A stretch of 64,000 nt of DNA from Pseudanabaena mucicola str. Chao 1806 (GTDB taxonomy: Bacteria; Cyanobacteriota; Cyanobacteriia; Pseudanabaenales; Pseudanabaenaceae): contig NZ_CP097329.1 in assembly GCF_030323025.1 (NCBI RefSeq), positions 1,395,001 to 1,459,000 on the forward strand, read 5' to 3'. The notes below the pieces were generated by a model that was not told the origin of the DNA, did not search any database, and worked only from the letters and a program-made list of their open reading frames with translations. The translations under genes and the position numbers were made by a program. Shown here piece after piece: positions 37,619 through 47,947 of this stretch. How positions within the stretch are numbered: the first letter of the stretch is position 1; each line of letters starts with the position of its first letter.

Positions 37619-40600
37619 ATGGCAGATTTCACGATTAGCAACACGGATTCGCCTGAAGAAAAGAAGCCTCAACGCTTTATTAATCGCACCATTGACAAAG
37701 GACAGCTAAAAAAGCTGATTGCTTGGGCTTTTACCCATTACGGAACCACTAGTGCCGCTAATGTTGCTGACCAACTGAAGTCCTTAGGCTTCCGTTATGC
37801 AACTCAAGCTGGGGTATCGATCAGTATTGAAGATTTGCAAGTTCCTGCCAGTAAGAAAGCTCTGCTAGCAGCAGCAGAGCAAGAAATCGAAGAAACTGAA
37901 AGCCGTTATACTAGAGGTGAAATCACTGAAGTAGAACGTTTTCAAAAGGTAATTGATACATGGAACGTTACCAATGAGAATCTCAAGGACGAGGTGGTGA
38001 AAAACTTTAAGAGCAACAACCCTCTGAATTCCGTGTACATGATGGCTTTCTCTGGTGCTCGTGGTAACATTTCGCAGGTGCGTCAGCTAGTCGGTATGCG
38101 TGGCTTGATGGCAGATCCGCAAGGGGAAATCATTGACTTACCGATTAAAACTAACTTCCGCGAAGGTTTAACGGTTACCGAGTATATCATTTCTTCCTAT
38201 GGTGCGCGGAAGGGGCTGGTAGATACGGCGCTACGGACGGCTGACTCTGGATACCTGACTCGTCGCCTGGTGGACGTATCGCAGGATGTGATCGTTCGTG
38301 AAAATGATTGCGGTACTACGCGCGGCATTAAGCTCAAGGCAATGCGTGATGGGGAGAAGACCTTAATTAAGCTGTCTGATCGCTTATTTGGTCGTGTTGC
38401 TGCCGAAGATATTGTCGATCCGAAGACTGGTGAAGTAATTGTATTGCGGAATCAAGAGATTTCCGAAGATCTCTCTTTAGCAGTCCAAAAGGCTGGTGTC
38501 GAGGAAGTCTGTGTCCGTTCTGCTTTTACCTGTGAATCGACGCGATCGGTTTGCCAGATGTGCTACGGCTGGAGCTTGGCCCATGCCGAATTAGTAGATA
38601 TAGGTGAAGCTGTGGGGATTATCGCAGCTCAGTCCATTGGTGAACCTGGTACACAGCTAACCATGCGTACATTCCACACTGGTGGTGTATTTACTGGGGA
38701 AGTTGCCGAACAGCAACGCGCTCCCTATGATGGGGTGGTTAAGTACAGCAAAAAGTTGAAAGTTCGCCCCATGCGTACCCGTCATGGTGAAGATGCGTTC
38801 ATCGTCGAAGGAAATGGAGATTTCACCTTAGAAAGCGCTGAAGGTAAGCGGATTTATGCGGTTACCCAAGGTTCTACTCTCTTGGTCAGTGATGGTCAAA
38901 AAGTAACTCAAGGTCAGTTGATGGCTGAGGTTGCAGCAACAGGTCGAACAGCTCGTAAGACTACAGAGAAAGCAACTAAGGCGCTCAATACTGGTTTAGC
39001 AGGTGAGGTTTTATTCTCGGATTTAGCGATTGAAGAGAAGAAAGATCGTCAAGGTAACACCAGTTATGTCGCTCGTGGCGAAAAAGGTCGGGTCTGGGTC
39101 TTGGCTGGTGAAGTTTATAACTTGCCCCCAGGTGCGGAGCCAACTGTACAAAACGAGCAGCAAGTTAATGAGGGTGATGTTTTAGCGGAAACTCGCTTGG
39201 TTACTGAGCATGGAGGTGTGGTGCGTCTCAGTGAAGAAGATAGCCGACATAATCGTGAAGTAGAAATTATTACTGCTTCGGTGGTGCTTGATCAAGCGAT
39301 CGTCAAAGAAGAAAGCTACCAAGGTCGTGAGCATTACATTCTCGAAACCCAAGGCGGTCAAAGCTTTTCGCTCAAAGCTTCTCCTGGTACAAAGCTGACG
39401 AATAATCAGGTAGTTGCGGAATTAATTGATGATACCTATCACACAAAGAGTGGTGGAATTATCAAGTTTGCGGGTGTTGAAGTTGCCAAGCGCAGCAAGG
39501 GTAAACAGGGTTATGAGGTTGTCAAGGGCGGTACTTTGCTCTGGATTCCTGAGGAAACCCATGAAGTCAACAAGGATGCTTCGTTGTTGATGGTGGAAGA
39601 GAACCAGTTTATCGAAGTTGGTACGGAAGTTGTGAAGGATATCTTCAGTCAAACCGCAGGTGTTGTTGAAGTATTCCAAAAGAATGATATTTTGCGAGAA
39701 ATCGTCATTAAACCTGGTGATTTACACCTAGTTGACGATCCGCAAACTGCCATGCAAAAGAATGGTTCTTTGGCTTATCCTGGCAACGAAATTATGCCTG
39801 GATTGGTTTCGACCGAATTGCGCTATGTGGAATATTTGGATTCGACTGAAGGTCCTGCTTTACTATTGCGTCCTGTTGAAGAGTACCTAGTTCCTGATGT
39901 CCCAACAGTACCTAGCCAAGAGTCGGTTAACCAAGAAGGACGTTCCATTGGTTTACGGGCGGTACAACGGATTCCTTATAAGGATGGCGATCGCGTGAAG
40001 GCGATTGATAGCGTTGAGCTACTCAAAACCCAATTGTTGTTGGAAGTTGATACAGACGCGCCCCAATTGGCTGCTGATATCGAGTTTATTCCTAACGAAA
40101 AAGATCCTGGTAGCTTGCGTTTGCAGTTGGTTATCCTCGAATCCCTTGTGATTCGTCAAGATACCTCTGGTGATCCAGCTCATAGCAATTCACGAACTCG
40201 TCTACTCGTGAATGATGGCGATCGCATTGAACCTAGTGCAGTCGTGGCTCGTACAGAGATCCTCTGCAAACGCGCAGGTCAAATTCGCGGTATTCGCCAA
40301 GGCTCGGAAGTAGTACGCCGACTGCTTGTAGTTACTGACGCTGATTGCATCACGATTCCTTGTTCTAATCCCAATGTCCAATCTGGCGATCTTTTGAGAG
40401 CGGGGGATGAAATTGGTGCAGGTGTAATTACTGAAGAATCAGGTCAAGTACTCAAGATTGAAGATGGCAAGGTGATCTTCCGTATCGGTCGTCCTTACCT
40501 TGTATCTCCTGGTGCATTGCTGCAAATCCATGATTCAGATCTTGTCCAACGGGGTGATAACATTGCGCTACTTGTCTTTGAACGGGCGAAAACAGGGGAC

Positions 40601-41599
40601 ATTATCCAAGGTCTACCTCGGATTGAAGAACTGCTCGAAGCCCGTAAGCCTAAAGAAATGTGCGTACTTGCCCGTATCTCAGGAACTGCTCAAGTGACCT
40701 ATGATTCTGACGATAATCCTGAGGTGAGAATTATTGGTGATGACGGCACGGTAGATGATGACTACTCTTTCAATGCTGGTCAAAGCCTTATCATTTCTGA
40801 TGGTCAGAAAGTTTCAGCAGGAGAAGCGATTACAGACGGACCTGCTAATCCCCATGATATCCTCGACATTTACTTCCATGCTTATAAGGAATCCCTTGGA
40901 GTTCGCCAAGCAGCACTCATTGGTTTACAGAAGGTACAAGAGTTCTTGATGAATGAAGTACAATCGGTATACCAATCTCAAGGCGTAGATATTTCTGATA
41001 AGCACATTGAAGTAATTGTTAAGCAGATGACCTCTAAGGTTCGCATTGAGGATGGTGGCGATACAACCCGTCTCCCTGGAGAACTTGTGGAACTCCATCA
41101 AGTTGAGCAAATTAATGAGGCGATGGAAATAACAGGTGGTGCACCTGCGGACTATACGCCAGTATTGATGGGTATCACTAAAGCGAGTCTGAATACCGAT
41201 AGTTTTATCTCGGCGGCTAGCTTCCAAGAGACCACTCGTGTACTCACGGAAGCGGCGATCGAAGGCAAGTCTGATTGGTTGCGTGGTCTAAAGGAAAACG
41301 TCATTATTGGTCGTTTGATTCCTGCGGGTACTGGTTTCAACGCTTATGATACGCCTATCGTCGATGTCGATAATGGCTATGAGCCAGATTTTGGTTACGA
41401 CGAAGAAGCGGATGATGTGATTATTGATGACAATACAGCCCGTAACTATCAAATCATTGAGCCACGCATTGAGCCAATTCGGGTCATTGATAAGCCTCGT
41501 AGTCGCCGTAGCTTTGATGATGAGCTAGTGGATGATGATGTGGAATTTGACGATGACGATGACGATGAAGATGACGATGATTTTGATGATGAAGACTAA
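37619..41599 (+). CDS. rpoC2: RNA polymerase beta' C-terminal subunit
   Basis: A 1326-residue protein carrying the C-terminal half of beta'. The N-terminal trigger-loop region contains [27 protein letters not shown]-type sequence and [36 protein letters not shown]. Zinc-binding Cys residues occur in DCGTTRG and [14 protein letters not shown] long SI3 insertion built of beta-sandwich repeats (about 340-970) is typical of cyanobacteria. The last 25 residues are almost all Asp and Glu. It completes the polymerase operon. Confidence 0.98.
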   Translation: MADFTISNTDSPEEKKPQRFINRTIDKGQLKKLIAWAFTHYGTTSAANVADQLKSLGFRYATQAGVSISIEDLQVPASKKALLAAAEQEIEETESRYTRGEITEVERFQKVIDTWNVTNENLKDEVVKNFKSNNPLNSVYMMAFSGARGNISQVRQLVGMRGLMADPQGEIIDLPIKTNFREGLTVTEYIISSYGARKGLVDTALRTADSGYLTRRLVDVSQDVIVRENDCGTTRGIKLKAMRDGEKTLIKLSDRLFGRVAAEDIVDPKTGEVIVLRNQEISEDLSLAVQKAGVEEVCVRSAFTCESTRSVCQMCYGWSLAHAELVDIGEAVGIIAAQSIGEPGTQLTMRTFHTGGVFTGEVAEQQRAPYDGVVKYSKKLKVRPMRTRHGEDAFIVEGNGDFTLESAEGKRIYAVTQGSTLLVSDGQKVTQGQLMAEVAATGRTARKTTEKATKALNTGLAGEVLFSDLAIEEKKDRQGNTSYVARGEKGRVWVLAGEVYNLPPGAEPTVQNEQQVNEGDVLAETRLVTEHGGVVRLSEEDSRHNREVEIITASVVLDQAIVKEESYQGREHYILETQGGQSFSLKASPGTKLTNNQVVAELIDDTYHTKSGGIIKFAGVEVAKRSKGKQGYEVVKGGTLLWIPEETHEVNKDASLLMVEENQFIEVGTEVVKDIFSQTAGVVEVFQKNDILREIVIKPGDLHLVDDPQTAMQKNGSLAYPGNEIMPGLVSTELRYVEYLDSTEGPALLLRPVEEYLVPDVPTVPSQESVNQEGRSIGLRAVQRIPYKDGDRVKAIDSVELLKTQLLLEVDTDAPQLAADIEFIPNEKDPGSLRLQLVILESLVIRQDTSGDPAHSNSRTRLLVNDGDRIEPSAVVARTEILCKRAGQIRGIRQGSEVVRRLLVVTDADCITIPCSNPNVQSGDLLRAGDEIGAGVITEESGQVLKIEDGKVIFRIGRPYLVSPGALLQIHDSDLVQRGDNIALLVFERAKTGDIIQGLPRIEELLEARKPKEMCVLARISGTAQVTYDSDDNPEVRIIGDDGTVDDDYSFNAGQSLIISDGQKVSAGEAITDGPANPHDILDIYFHAYKESLGVRQAALIGLQKVQEFLMNEVQSVYQSQGVDISDKHIEVIVKQMTSKVRIEDGGDTTRLPGELVELHQVEQINEAMEITGGAPADYTPVLMGITKASLNTDSFISAASFQETTRVLTEAAIEGKSDWLRGLKENVIIGRLIPAGTGFNAYDTPIVDVDNGYEPDFGYDEEADDVIIDDNTARNYQIIEPRIEPIRVIDKPRSRRSFDDELVDDDVEFDDDDDDEDDDDFDDED

Positions 41600-41603
41600 C
41601 TAA

Positions 41604-41696
41604 TAGGACTTACGCAAACCGAACGAATTTATTAGGCTTGAGGTAGATGTGGTGCGGGCGAAGCCCGCACCACATCTACCCAATGCGTAAGTCCTA
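41604..41696 (+). repeat. Interspersed palindromic element, 93-bp family, copy 3
   Basis: Starts five bases after the rpoC2 stop. Ends TAGGACTTACGCA and TGCGTAAGTCCTA are perfect inverted repeats, and the core is GGTGCGGGC-GAA-GCCCGCACC. It lies between rpoC2 and its terminator, so it is transcribed with the operon. Confidence 0.92.
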
Positions 41697-41698
41697 AC

Positions 41699-41732
41699 TA
41701 AAAAAAGGAGCGCTCAGCGCTCCTTTTTTTAG
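41699..41732 (+). terminator. Rho-independent terminator after the rpo operon
   Basis: Stem GGAGCGCT-C-AGCGCTCC is flanked by an A-run and a seven-base T-run, the best classical terminator in the window. Confidence 0.9.
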
Positions 41733-41790
41733 TTAGTCTTGTAGAAGCCCCTAGAATAAAGGATAATCGGATTTTAACGTTTATAAATTC

Positions 41791-43233
41791 ATGTCTGTTC
41801 GAGTTCGTATTGCACCAAGTCCTACGGGTAACTTACATATAGGCACTGCCCGCACGGCTGTATTTAATTGGCTATATGCCCGTCATCACAAGGGAAAATT
41901 TATTCTCAGAATCGAAGATACCGATCGCGAAAGATCTAAGGATGAATATACTCAAAATATTTTGGAAGGTTTAGCTTGGTTAGGAATTGATTTTGATGAG
42001 GGACCATTTTTTCAAACCCAGCGCAGCGATCGCTATATTGCCGCAGTCCAAAAACTCCTCGATAAAAAGAAGGCATATTTCTGCTATTGTACAGAAACTG
42101 AGCTAGATGCAATACGGGAAGCCCAAAAAGCTAATAAACAAGCTCCTCGCTACGATAATCGCCATCGCTATCTGACCGACGATCAACGTCAAGTCTTTGA
42201 AGCAGAAGGTCGTCGTCCTGTCATTCGTTTCATCATTGAGGAACCTCGCACGATCACTTGGAATGATCTTGTACGCGGTACTGTCTCTTGGAGCAGTAGC
42301 GATCTCGGAGGTGACATGGTGATTGCTCGCATTGACGATCAAGGCAATATTGGCTTGCCTCTGTATAACTTTGCGGTGGTTGTCGATGATATTGATATGC
42401 AGATTACCCAAGTCATTCGTGGGGAAGACCATATTGCCAATACCGCTAAGCAAATTCTAGTTTATGAGGCTCTGGGGGCAACACCTCCTCAATTTGGACA
42501 TACTCCTCTAATTCTCAATCAACAAGGCGCAAAAATTTCTAAACGTGATGGCGCAACTTCCGTTTGGGAATTTCGGAATATGGGTTATATTCCCGAAGCA
42601 TTTAATAACTACATGGCACTGCTTGGCTGGTCACCAGCCGATGGGAAGGAACTCTTCACCCTCCAAGAAGCATCGCAAATCTTCAGTTTTGATCGCGTTA
42701 ATAAAGCGGGTGCGAGGTTTGATTGGGATAAACTCAATTGGATAAATAGCCAATATTTGCATTCTCTACCGACTGAGGATGTTTGTGATCGCCTGACTCC
42801 CTTTCTAAAAGGATCTGGCTATGACCTGACATCAGTAGATCGCCAATGGTTACTCGATCTTACTAAATTGATTGCCCCCAGCTTGACCTTGCTCACCGAC
42901 GCGGCAACGATTAGCAAGTTCTTCTTTATGGACTTTGAAGACTATACTGAGGAGGCGAAAACTACTCTCCAAGGTGAGGCGATCGCAGGTATTATCAAGG
43001 CTTTGATTGATGCATTGAAGGAAACTTCAGATTTAGATACCGATAGTGCAGGTGAAATTATTAAAGCTGTTACCAAATCACAGGGCATAAAAAAAGGTGT
43101 GGTGATGAAGTCCCTACGGGCTGCCCTTACAGGTGACCTGCATGGACCTGAGATTTTGCCGACCTTTGTACTGCTGCACCGCAAAGGCTTAGCATTACCG
43201 CGTCTACAAAGAGCTTTAGCTGTACATAACTAA
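41791..43233 (+). CDS. gltX: Glutamyl-tRNA synthetase
   Basis: A 480-residue class Ib synthetase that charges tRNA-Glu (and feeds tetrapyrrole synthesis through Glu-tRNA). HIGH is HIGT in APSPTGNLHIGTARTAVFNW (residues 7-26) and KMSKS is KISKRDG near residue 250. RVRIAPSPTG at the extreme N-terminus fixes the ATG at 41791. A CYCTETELD segment in the zinc-like insert and the helical anticodon-binding domain at the end are present. The length is normal. Confidence 0.97.
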   Translation: MSVRVRIAPSPTGNLHIGTARTAVFNWLYARHHKGKFILRIEDTDRERSKDEYTQNILEGLAWLGIDFDEGPFFQTQRSDRYIAAVQKLLDKKKAYFCYCTETELDAIREAQKANKQAPRYDNRHRYLTDDQRQVFEAEGRRPVIRFIIEEPRTITWNDLVRGTVSWSSSDLGGDMVIARIDDQGNIGLPLYNFAVVVDDIDMQITQVIRGEDHIANTAKQILVYEALGATPPQFGHTPLILNQQGAKISKRDGATSVWEFRNMGYIPEAFNNYMALLGWSPADGKELFTLQEASQIFSFDRVNKAGARFDWDKLNWINSQYLHSLPTEDVCDRLTPFLKGSGYDLTSVDRQWLLDLTKLIAPSLTLLTDAATISKFFFMDFEDYTEEAKTTLQGEAIAGIIKALIDALKETSDLDTDSAGEIIKAVTKSQGIKKGVVMKSLRAALTGDLHGPEILPTFVLLHRKGLALPRLQRALAVHN

Positions 43234-43234
43234 A

Positions 43235-43277
43235 CCCAAAACAAATGGTGATGCTTCACATCACCATTTGTTTTGGG
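43235..43277 (+). terminator. Perfect hairpin after gltX
   Basis: Nineteen-base arms (CCCAAAACAAATGGTGATG and complement) around CTTCA directly follow the gltX stop. There is no U-tract, so it may be a transcript-end stabiliser. Confidence 0.65.
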
Positions 43278-43633
43278 CAAAAATTACAATAAATTTTTGC
43301 TTGTTTGCAGTTTTTTACAAAATTTCGCCAACATTTGCTAATCCTGAGATGTACCCTTCGCAAGAGAGAAATACGTGTAAACTATTTTGCAAAAAAGCGT
43401 AGTCGAAAAGAATGCGTATTAAACTTGTTGTGACACGGGTAATTGGGGCAGCAGCCATTGATTAAGCAATGGCAACTGAAAGCCGATCAACGCTTTTCAT
43501 TAGGCTGGTAGCCATATAATAAATTATTGTACCTGATTCACATCCCGACTTTATACTTCGAGAAAAAGAAGATTGGTTGAATGAGCAGGTGAGATTGGAA
43601 ATTAGGCAGCAACTTGTGAGGTTGAATCCATTA
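43278..43633. other. Intergenic region before the amine oxidase
   Basis: No gene is recognised. An in-frame TTG at 43577 would extend the amine oxidase by 19 residues, but the Tat-like signal begins at 43634. Confidence 0.4.
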
Positions 43634-45010
43634 ATGTATAGGCGAAACTTCCTGAAGATATTTGGTTTAACAATGATGGGATCTGCTTATAGTGCTTGTA
43701 GTGAAAAATCGCAAGGACATATAGCAACATCTAGTAAGAAGCGTGTTGTGGTGATTGGTGCTGGGTTGTCAGGTCTTGCTGCTGCTCAAGAATTGCATGG
43801 ACATGGGCATGCAGTTGTTGTCGTTGAGGCTCGCGATCGAATCGGTGGTCGGATTTGGACAAGTTCTAAATGGACTGATATGCCCTTAGATTTTGGAGCA
43901 ACATGGATACATGGAACTCAGGGCAATCCATTAACGGATTTGGCTGACAAAATCAATGCGAAACGGATGACAACGAGTTACGACAGGGCAACAACGTACA
44001 ACACCTCTGGAGAACTACTCTCCAATTCAGAAGAAGTCAACTTGAAAAATTTCAGAAAAAAAGTATTCAGGGAGTTGAAGAAGGCTCAGAAAGAAGATCC
44101 AGATGTCTCGATAAGACAAGCAATTGAACCGTTGATCCGCCAATTTGAAGAATCCTCAGAGTCAAACCGCTTCATAAACTTTATTCTGAGTGGTGAGATT
44201 GAACAGGAGTATGCGGGAAGCACTGAAAGAATCTCTACTCATTTTTATGATAGTGCTCAAAAATTTGATGGTAATGATGACCTATTCGTACAAGGATTTG
44301 GAGTCATTCCAGAATTTCTAGCTCAAGGGTTACGGATCGAACTGGGTCAGGTGGTGAAGGAAATTCAATGGCATCAGCCCCCCATTCGTGTGATCACCCA
44401 AAAGACCGAGTTTCTAGCCGATCATGTCATAGTCACTCTGCCGCTAGGAGTTTTGCAAGCTGGAAAGGTGCGTTTCATCCCCGAATTACCCCAGAGTAAA
44501 CAAACTGCGATCGCTAACCTAGGCATGGGTGTCCTGAACAAATGCTATCTTCGATTTTCTGATACTTTTTGGTCTGCTGATGTGGATTGGTTGGGGTATA
44601 TTTCGGCAAGTCATGGTGAGTGGACAGAGTGGGTAAGCTTTAATCGAGTAGCAAATAAGCCCATATTGCTGGGATTTAATGCTGCTGAACGGGGAAGAAC
44701 CATTGAATCATGGTCGGATCGACAAATTGTTGCGAGTGCAATGCAAACCTTAAGGAAAATCTATGGAGATAGCATTCCTGAACCAATTGACTATCAAATG
44801 ACTCGTTGGGCAACAGATCCCTATTCGTTGGGTTCATATTCTTACAATCCTGTTGGTGCTGTGCCAAAGATGCGCCAAGAGCTTGCTGCGCCTATAAGAG
44901 AAGCTTTGTTTTTCGCAGGCGAAGCCTCTAATGAGGACTATTTCGGGACTGCTCATGGTGCATATTTATCTGGTTTGCGTGCAGCCAATGAAATTCAGAA
45001 TATAAGTTAG
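43634..45010 (+). CDS. Flavin-containing amine oxidase, Tat-exported lipoprotein-like
   Basis: A 458-residue FAD enzyme of the monoamine/polyamine oxidase family. The start at ATG 43634 gives MYRRNFLKIFGLT, a twin-arginine signal, followed by a lipobox-like SAYSAC, so export with cofactor bound is expected. FAD binding is shown by VVVIGAGLSGLAAAQEL and VEARDRIGGRIWT, the substrate-side by DFGATWIHG, and the C-terminal FAD motif by FAGEASNEDYFGTAHGAYLSG. A TTG at 43577 is an alternative start. It would oxidise amines to aldehydes with release of peroxide and ammonia; the specific amine is unknown. Confidence 0.88.
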   Translation: MYRRNFLKIFGLTMMGSAYSACSEKSQGHIATSSKKRVVVIGAGLSGLAAAQELHGHGHAVVVVEARDRIGGRIWTSSKWTDMPLDFGATWIHGTQGNPLTDLADKINAKRMTTSYDRATTYNTSGELLSNSEEVNLKNFRKKVFRELKKAQKEDPDVSIRQAIEPLIRQFEESSESNRFINFILSGEIEQEYAGSTERISTHFYDSAQKFDGNDDLFVQGFGVIPEFLAQGLRIELGQVVKEIQWHQPPIRVITQKTEFLADHVIVTLPLGVLQAGKVRFIPELPQSKQTAIANLGMGVLNKCYLRFSDTFWSADVDWLGYISASHGEWTEWVSFNRVANKPILLGFNAAERGRTIESWSDRQIVASAMQTLRKIYGDSIPEPIDYQMTRWATDPYSLGSYSYNPVGAVPKMRQELAAPIREALFFAGEASNEDYFGTAHGAYLSGLRAANEIQNIS

Positions 45011-45048
45011 ATAACCTTCGCTATCCAATTACGAAGCGATCTCTCAAG

Positions 45049-45445
45049 TCAGTTTACATGGCTTTGAGCGGAGCTATCCCCATCAACTTTCTGGTGGTAT
45101 GGCGCAACGGGTTCCCTAGCGAGAACCCTAGCCCGTCGTCCTCAATTGTTGCTACTAGATGAACCCTTCAGTGCCCTTGATGCAATTACCCACCTCGATA
45201 TGCAAAATTTGCTGCTATCCATCATTTCTCAGCAACAAACAACGGTATTGATGGTAACCCATGATATTGATAAAGCCCTGTTAGTTGGAGATCGCGTGTT
45301 ATTGATGGCACGTCACCAAATCCGTCAGGAATGGTCGATTACTCAACCAAAATCCCGTGTGCAACAGGCGCATCTTCTTTCAGAAATTCGTTTCGAGATT
45401 TTAGAATCCCTATCCACAGTAATGGGTAGTCCATATCTTGCATAG
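45049..45445 (+). pseudogene. ABC transporter ATPase remnant (SsuB/TauB-like)
   Basis: A short frame (FERSYPHQLSGGMAQRVP) carries the ABC signature and stops. The next frame continues RTLARRPQLLLLDEPFSALD (Walker B), VLMVTHDIDKALLVGDRVLL and a C-terminal domain to 45445. Loss of one base near 45113 (GTTCCC where GTTGCCC is expected) splits the two. The Walker A half is absent. It is the tail of another nitrate/sulfonate-type importer, not the one at 21800. Confidence 0.85.
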
Positions 45446-45621
45446 TCCGTACTTGTAGTGGACAGACACAGCTAAAATAGTGCATTAGATGTAGGTAATT
45501 CTCGATCCTAAGTTAGCTTCTTCATGACTCACAAAGCTAGCAGTTGGGGAGAATTACTTTAGAGAGTTATTGTATTGAATGATACAATAATATATATGCC
45601 TGTATGGGCAGGGAGGTAAAT

Positions 45622-46137
45622 ATGAAACCTCGGATATCCTCTGCTTTTATCGTACTGACTGCGATCGCAGCTAGCTTTGTGTTTAGTGAATCCGCAGGCG
45701 CACAATGCGATCGCTATATTGGTCAATCTGTGGGTGGACTATCAGTTATTGTTGATAGCTGTTCAATTTCTAGGGCTAGCTATCGTAGTGTCGATTTTGT
45801 CTATTATCTCGGTAGCGAACGGGTTGATAGTCAAGCTAATTGTGAAGATATGACATGGACGACTTTTCCTGAGCGACAAGTATACCGTCCGCGTTCGCAA
45901 GCAACAATAAAGATGCTCGATTACGTTTGTAATTATGATTCTCGACCTTCTAATCCCAAGAGTTCTGCGTTTGTCTTTGCACCTCCATCAAATGTAAGGG
46001 TTGTCCCCAATGGCGATGTCCTATGTGTAGTGAGATCGCCGATGGCAATCAATACCTATGGTGCGATCGGTGACTGGTACTACACAGATTTCTGTGGCTC
46101 CATGGGAGTTATTCACGATAGTCAATTGCGCTTTTAG
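45622..46137 (+). CDS. Secreted protein of unknown function
   Basis: A 171-residue protein starting at ATG 45622, seven bases after GGAGG; the upstream ATG at 45604 overlaps that site and is unlikely. A signal peptide (MKPRISSAFIVLTAIAASFV) is probably cleaved after SAGA-Q. The mature part has several Cys (such as QCDRYIG, VDSCSI, YVCNYDS, DVLCVV, DFCGSMG), suggesting disulfides in the periplasm, and a C-terminal segment VLCVVRSPM...GDWYYTDFCGSMGVIHDSQL like an SH3-type fold. The stop codon TAG is formed at the junction with a 155-bp repeat element, so the C-terminus may be altered. Confidence 0.7.
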   Translation: MKPRISSAFIVLTAIAASFVFSESAGAQCDRYIGQSVGGLSVIVDSCSISRASYRSVDFVYYLGSERVDSQANCEDMTWTTFPERQVYRPRSQATIKMLDYVCNYDSRPSNPKSSAFVFAPPSNVRVVPNGDVLCVVRSPMAINTYGAIGDWYYTDFCGSMGVIHDSQLRF

Positions 46138-46290
46138 AGATAGCCTGCATAAGTTCTCTCTAGCACCAAAACTAAAATGGCATAGCCAATTTAGTTTTAA
46201 AAACCCGTACTAGGTTTGAGTTCTATTTCACAAAGTTGTAAGTATGGTGCGAAATATACTGAATGATGCCCTGTCTCGCAGGCTATCTCT
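46136..46290. repeat. 155-bp element with 13-bp terminal inverted repeats
   Basis: AGAGATAGCCTGC (46136-46148) is inverted perfectly at 46278-46290. An internal AAACTAAAATGGC-ATA-GCCAATTTAGTTTT hairpin lies inside. No coding capacity. Its left end overlaps the stop codon of the secreted-protein gene. Confidence 0.75.
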
Positions 46291-46370
46291 AATACTAAGC
46301 CTTGTGGATGCAATACTTGGAAAAGTGTTTCTAGGATTACTTCTTGAATCGAAAATCAATCGGCAATTGA

Positions 46371-46832
46371 TTATTTAGGCTTTGAGATAGAAAACTGCTT
46401 GCGAATGGGCTTGGAGTTGTCTGTATTTATGGAAAGTACAATCTCATAATTACCATCGGGCCATCCGTTGGTTGGGGCGGTTAGAGAGGAAAGAACGAAG
46501 GTTGTGTCAGACTTTGTTTCGACAGTTACGCTATCAATATCAGTTGCTTTAACTGTGTCACTTCCTAAGTATTTCCAATCAAATTTTATCTTTGTTCCTT
46601 CAGGTGCATACTTGATATTCGACGTGACAAAGATTTTTTGGGTGTTATTCTCGAATTGCGAGATGTCGCTAGCACATGTCCGATTTTCTGGAACTTCAGT
46701 ACAGGTTTTGACATCTTCTAGCGTTGCCGTAGATACGTTAAAGCTACAGGCTGTTGTAGCAAAAGCACTCAATACAATTAAGCCAAAATACTTTACAAGT
46801 TTATTGCTGTTGTTTTTTAAATTGTCCAACAT
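46371..46832 (-). CDS. Small lipoprotein of unknown function
   Basis: A 153-residue protein with a lipoprotein signal: basic N-terminus (NNSNKLVKYFG), hydrophobic stretch (LIVLSAFATT) and lipobox Cys in ATTAC. The mature part has a Cys pair (KTCTEVPENRTC) and a beta-rich region (KIKFDWKYLGSD, DSVTVETKSDTTFVL, NGWPDGNYEIVLSINTD) reminiscent of Ig-like folds. It stands alone on the minus strand. The function is not recognised. Confidence 0.75.
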   Translation of the reverse strand: MLDNLKNNSNKLVKYFGLIVLSAFATTACSFNVSTATLEDVKTCTEVPENRTCASDISQFENNTQKIFVTSNIKYAPEGTKIKFDWKYLGSDTVKATDIDSVTVETKSDTTFVLSSLTAPTNGWPDGNYEIVLSINTDNSKPIRKQFSISKPK

Positions 46833-46978
46833 TCTTTTCTCATTTATTGCTTGGTTTTTATTTCTGCTTTAAAACTTGTTTGAGACAAAACTAAAGATGC
46901 GAAGTCAAGTGAAAAGATATTAGGGTATTGACTTTGAAAGATCCAGTAGCGATCGCACTTCGTAACACCTATCAATCC

Positions 46979-47268
46979 CTAAACAACTCTCTCCAATCGC
47001 CTCACAAAAGCCGAATCCCGATCACATTAAATCTCTAAATAAGTAGCTAGACATAAGTAAACTAAAAACCGAGAAGTTTGTTCCGCCCGCTACGCGGGCG
47101 GAACAAACTCTCGTTTTGGGTTTTAATTTAGTTGAGCTACTTACTCAGTAGCCCTAGTCATCGCTACATACAACAACTTTGCCTCATCCGCGATCTCCTG
47201 AGACTGCATCGGCATAAATCCCACACCCGCAATAAACACCACAGGCAACTCCAGACCTTTACTACTGT
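46979..47268 (-). pseudogene. UvrD/Rep-type helicase C-terminal remnant, split by a 104-bp element
   Basis: Reverse translation of 47148-47268 gives SKGLELPVVFIAGVGFMP and EIADEAKLLYVAMTRATE, the motif V-VI region of a UvrD-like superfamily 1 helicase. After the 104-bp repeat (47040-47143) the frame resumes as DRDSAFVRRLERVV and stops at 46979. The rest of the gene is cut off at 47269 by a 93-bp element. It is a two-times interrupted fragment without Walker A. Confidence 0.75.
47040..47143. repeat. Interspersed palindromic element, 104-bp family, copy 2
   Basis: Same ends (TAAGTAGCT / AGCTACTTA) and GTTTGTTCCGCCCGC-TAC-GCGGGCGGAACAAAC core as copies 1 and 3. It is inserted in the helicase remnant. 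Confidence 0.92.
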
Positions 47269-47361
47269 TAGGACTTACGCAAACCGAATGAATTTATTAA
47301 GCATTGGGTAGATGTGGTGCGGGCGAAGCCCGCACCACATCTACCCAATGCTTAAGTCCTA
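47269..47361 (+). repeat. Interspersed palindromic element, 93-bp family, copy 4
   Basis: Ends TAGGACTTACGCA and TGCTTAAGTCCTA, core GGTGCGGGC-GAA-GCCCGCACC. It separates the helicase remnant from the transposase remnant. Confidence 0.9.
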
Positions 47362-47364
47362 ATA

Positions 47365-47841
47365 AGGTTGAGTCGCAGCAAGTTGCTCCAGATACCAATC
47401 AATTCTGGTCTTCTCTGTTTCTGTTTGGGTAGGTGGTGTTTGCTGTACTGATAGTGCATACCCCTGTTTGCGATCAACATCGACTACGGCAACTACGGCG
47501 ACTTCTAATCCTTTCTCTGCTTTACCCGCGCTCCCATTGTAAAAATAATCGAGTCCATAGGTTGCTTTACCACTTTTCTTGATGAACGACCAGTCTGTAG
47601 CGATTATCTACCGTGATGTTGGCAATACCGCTTTTTTGATAATTGCTGCGTTTCCCTTTATGAAGTTGTACGATCATGAAAACTGTCGTCGATAGGTGCG
47701 TTCGCTGATGTCACTATATCGTCTCAGATTTGTGAAGTTTACCTTCCCACAAATCACGATTATTGTCGAGAACAGCATTGCTAGAAATTTCTGTTGTACT
47801 TTGTTCTCCAACTTCGGTAGTATGTCGATGATGCTATTCAT
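47365..47841 (-). pseudogene. IS4-like DDE transposase remnant
   Basis: From ATG at 47841 the minus strand reads MNSIIDILPKLENKVQQ, then NLRRYSDISERTYRRQFS and a stop. A later frame gives ATDWSFIKKSGKATYGLDYF (first catalytic Asp in DWSFI), YNGSAGKAEKGLEVAVVAVV and KTRIDWYLEQLAA. At least two frameshifts and a missing C-terminal half make it inactive. The plus-strand open frame over the same bases is a shadow. Confidence 0.8.
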
Positions 47842-47947
47842 TTGGTGTTTTGTTTCAACACTTGCACCTTATGCGATGATTAGCTTTTTGGACTCCTTTT
47901 TTAAATTTGTCCGCAGTGTTGATACACAATAGTATAGGTCAGGAGTT

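Noticed and set aside
47696-47932. Plus-strand frame of 78 codons upstream of ureE
   Set aside because: The opposite strand reads as a recognisable transposase N-terminus, so this is a shadow.
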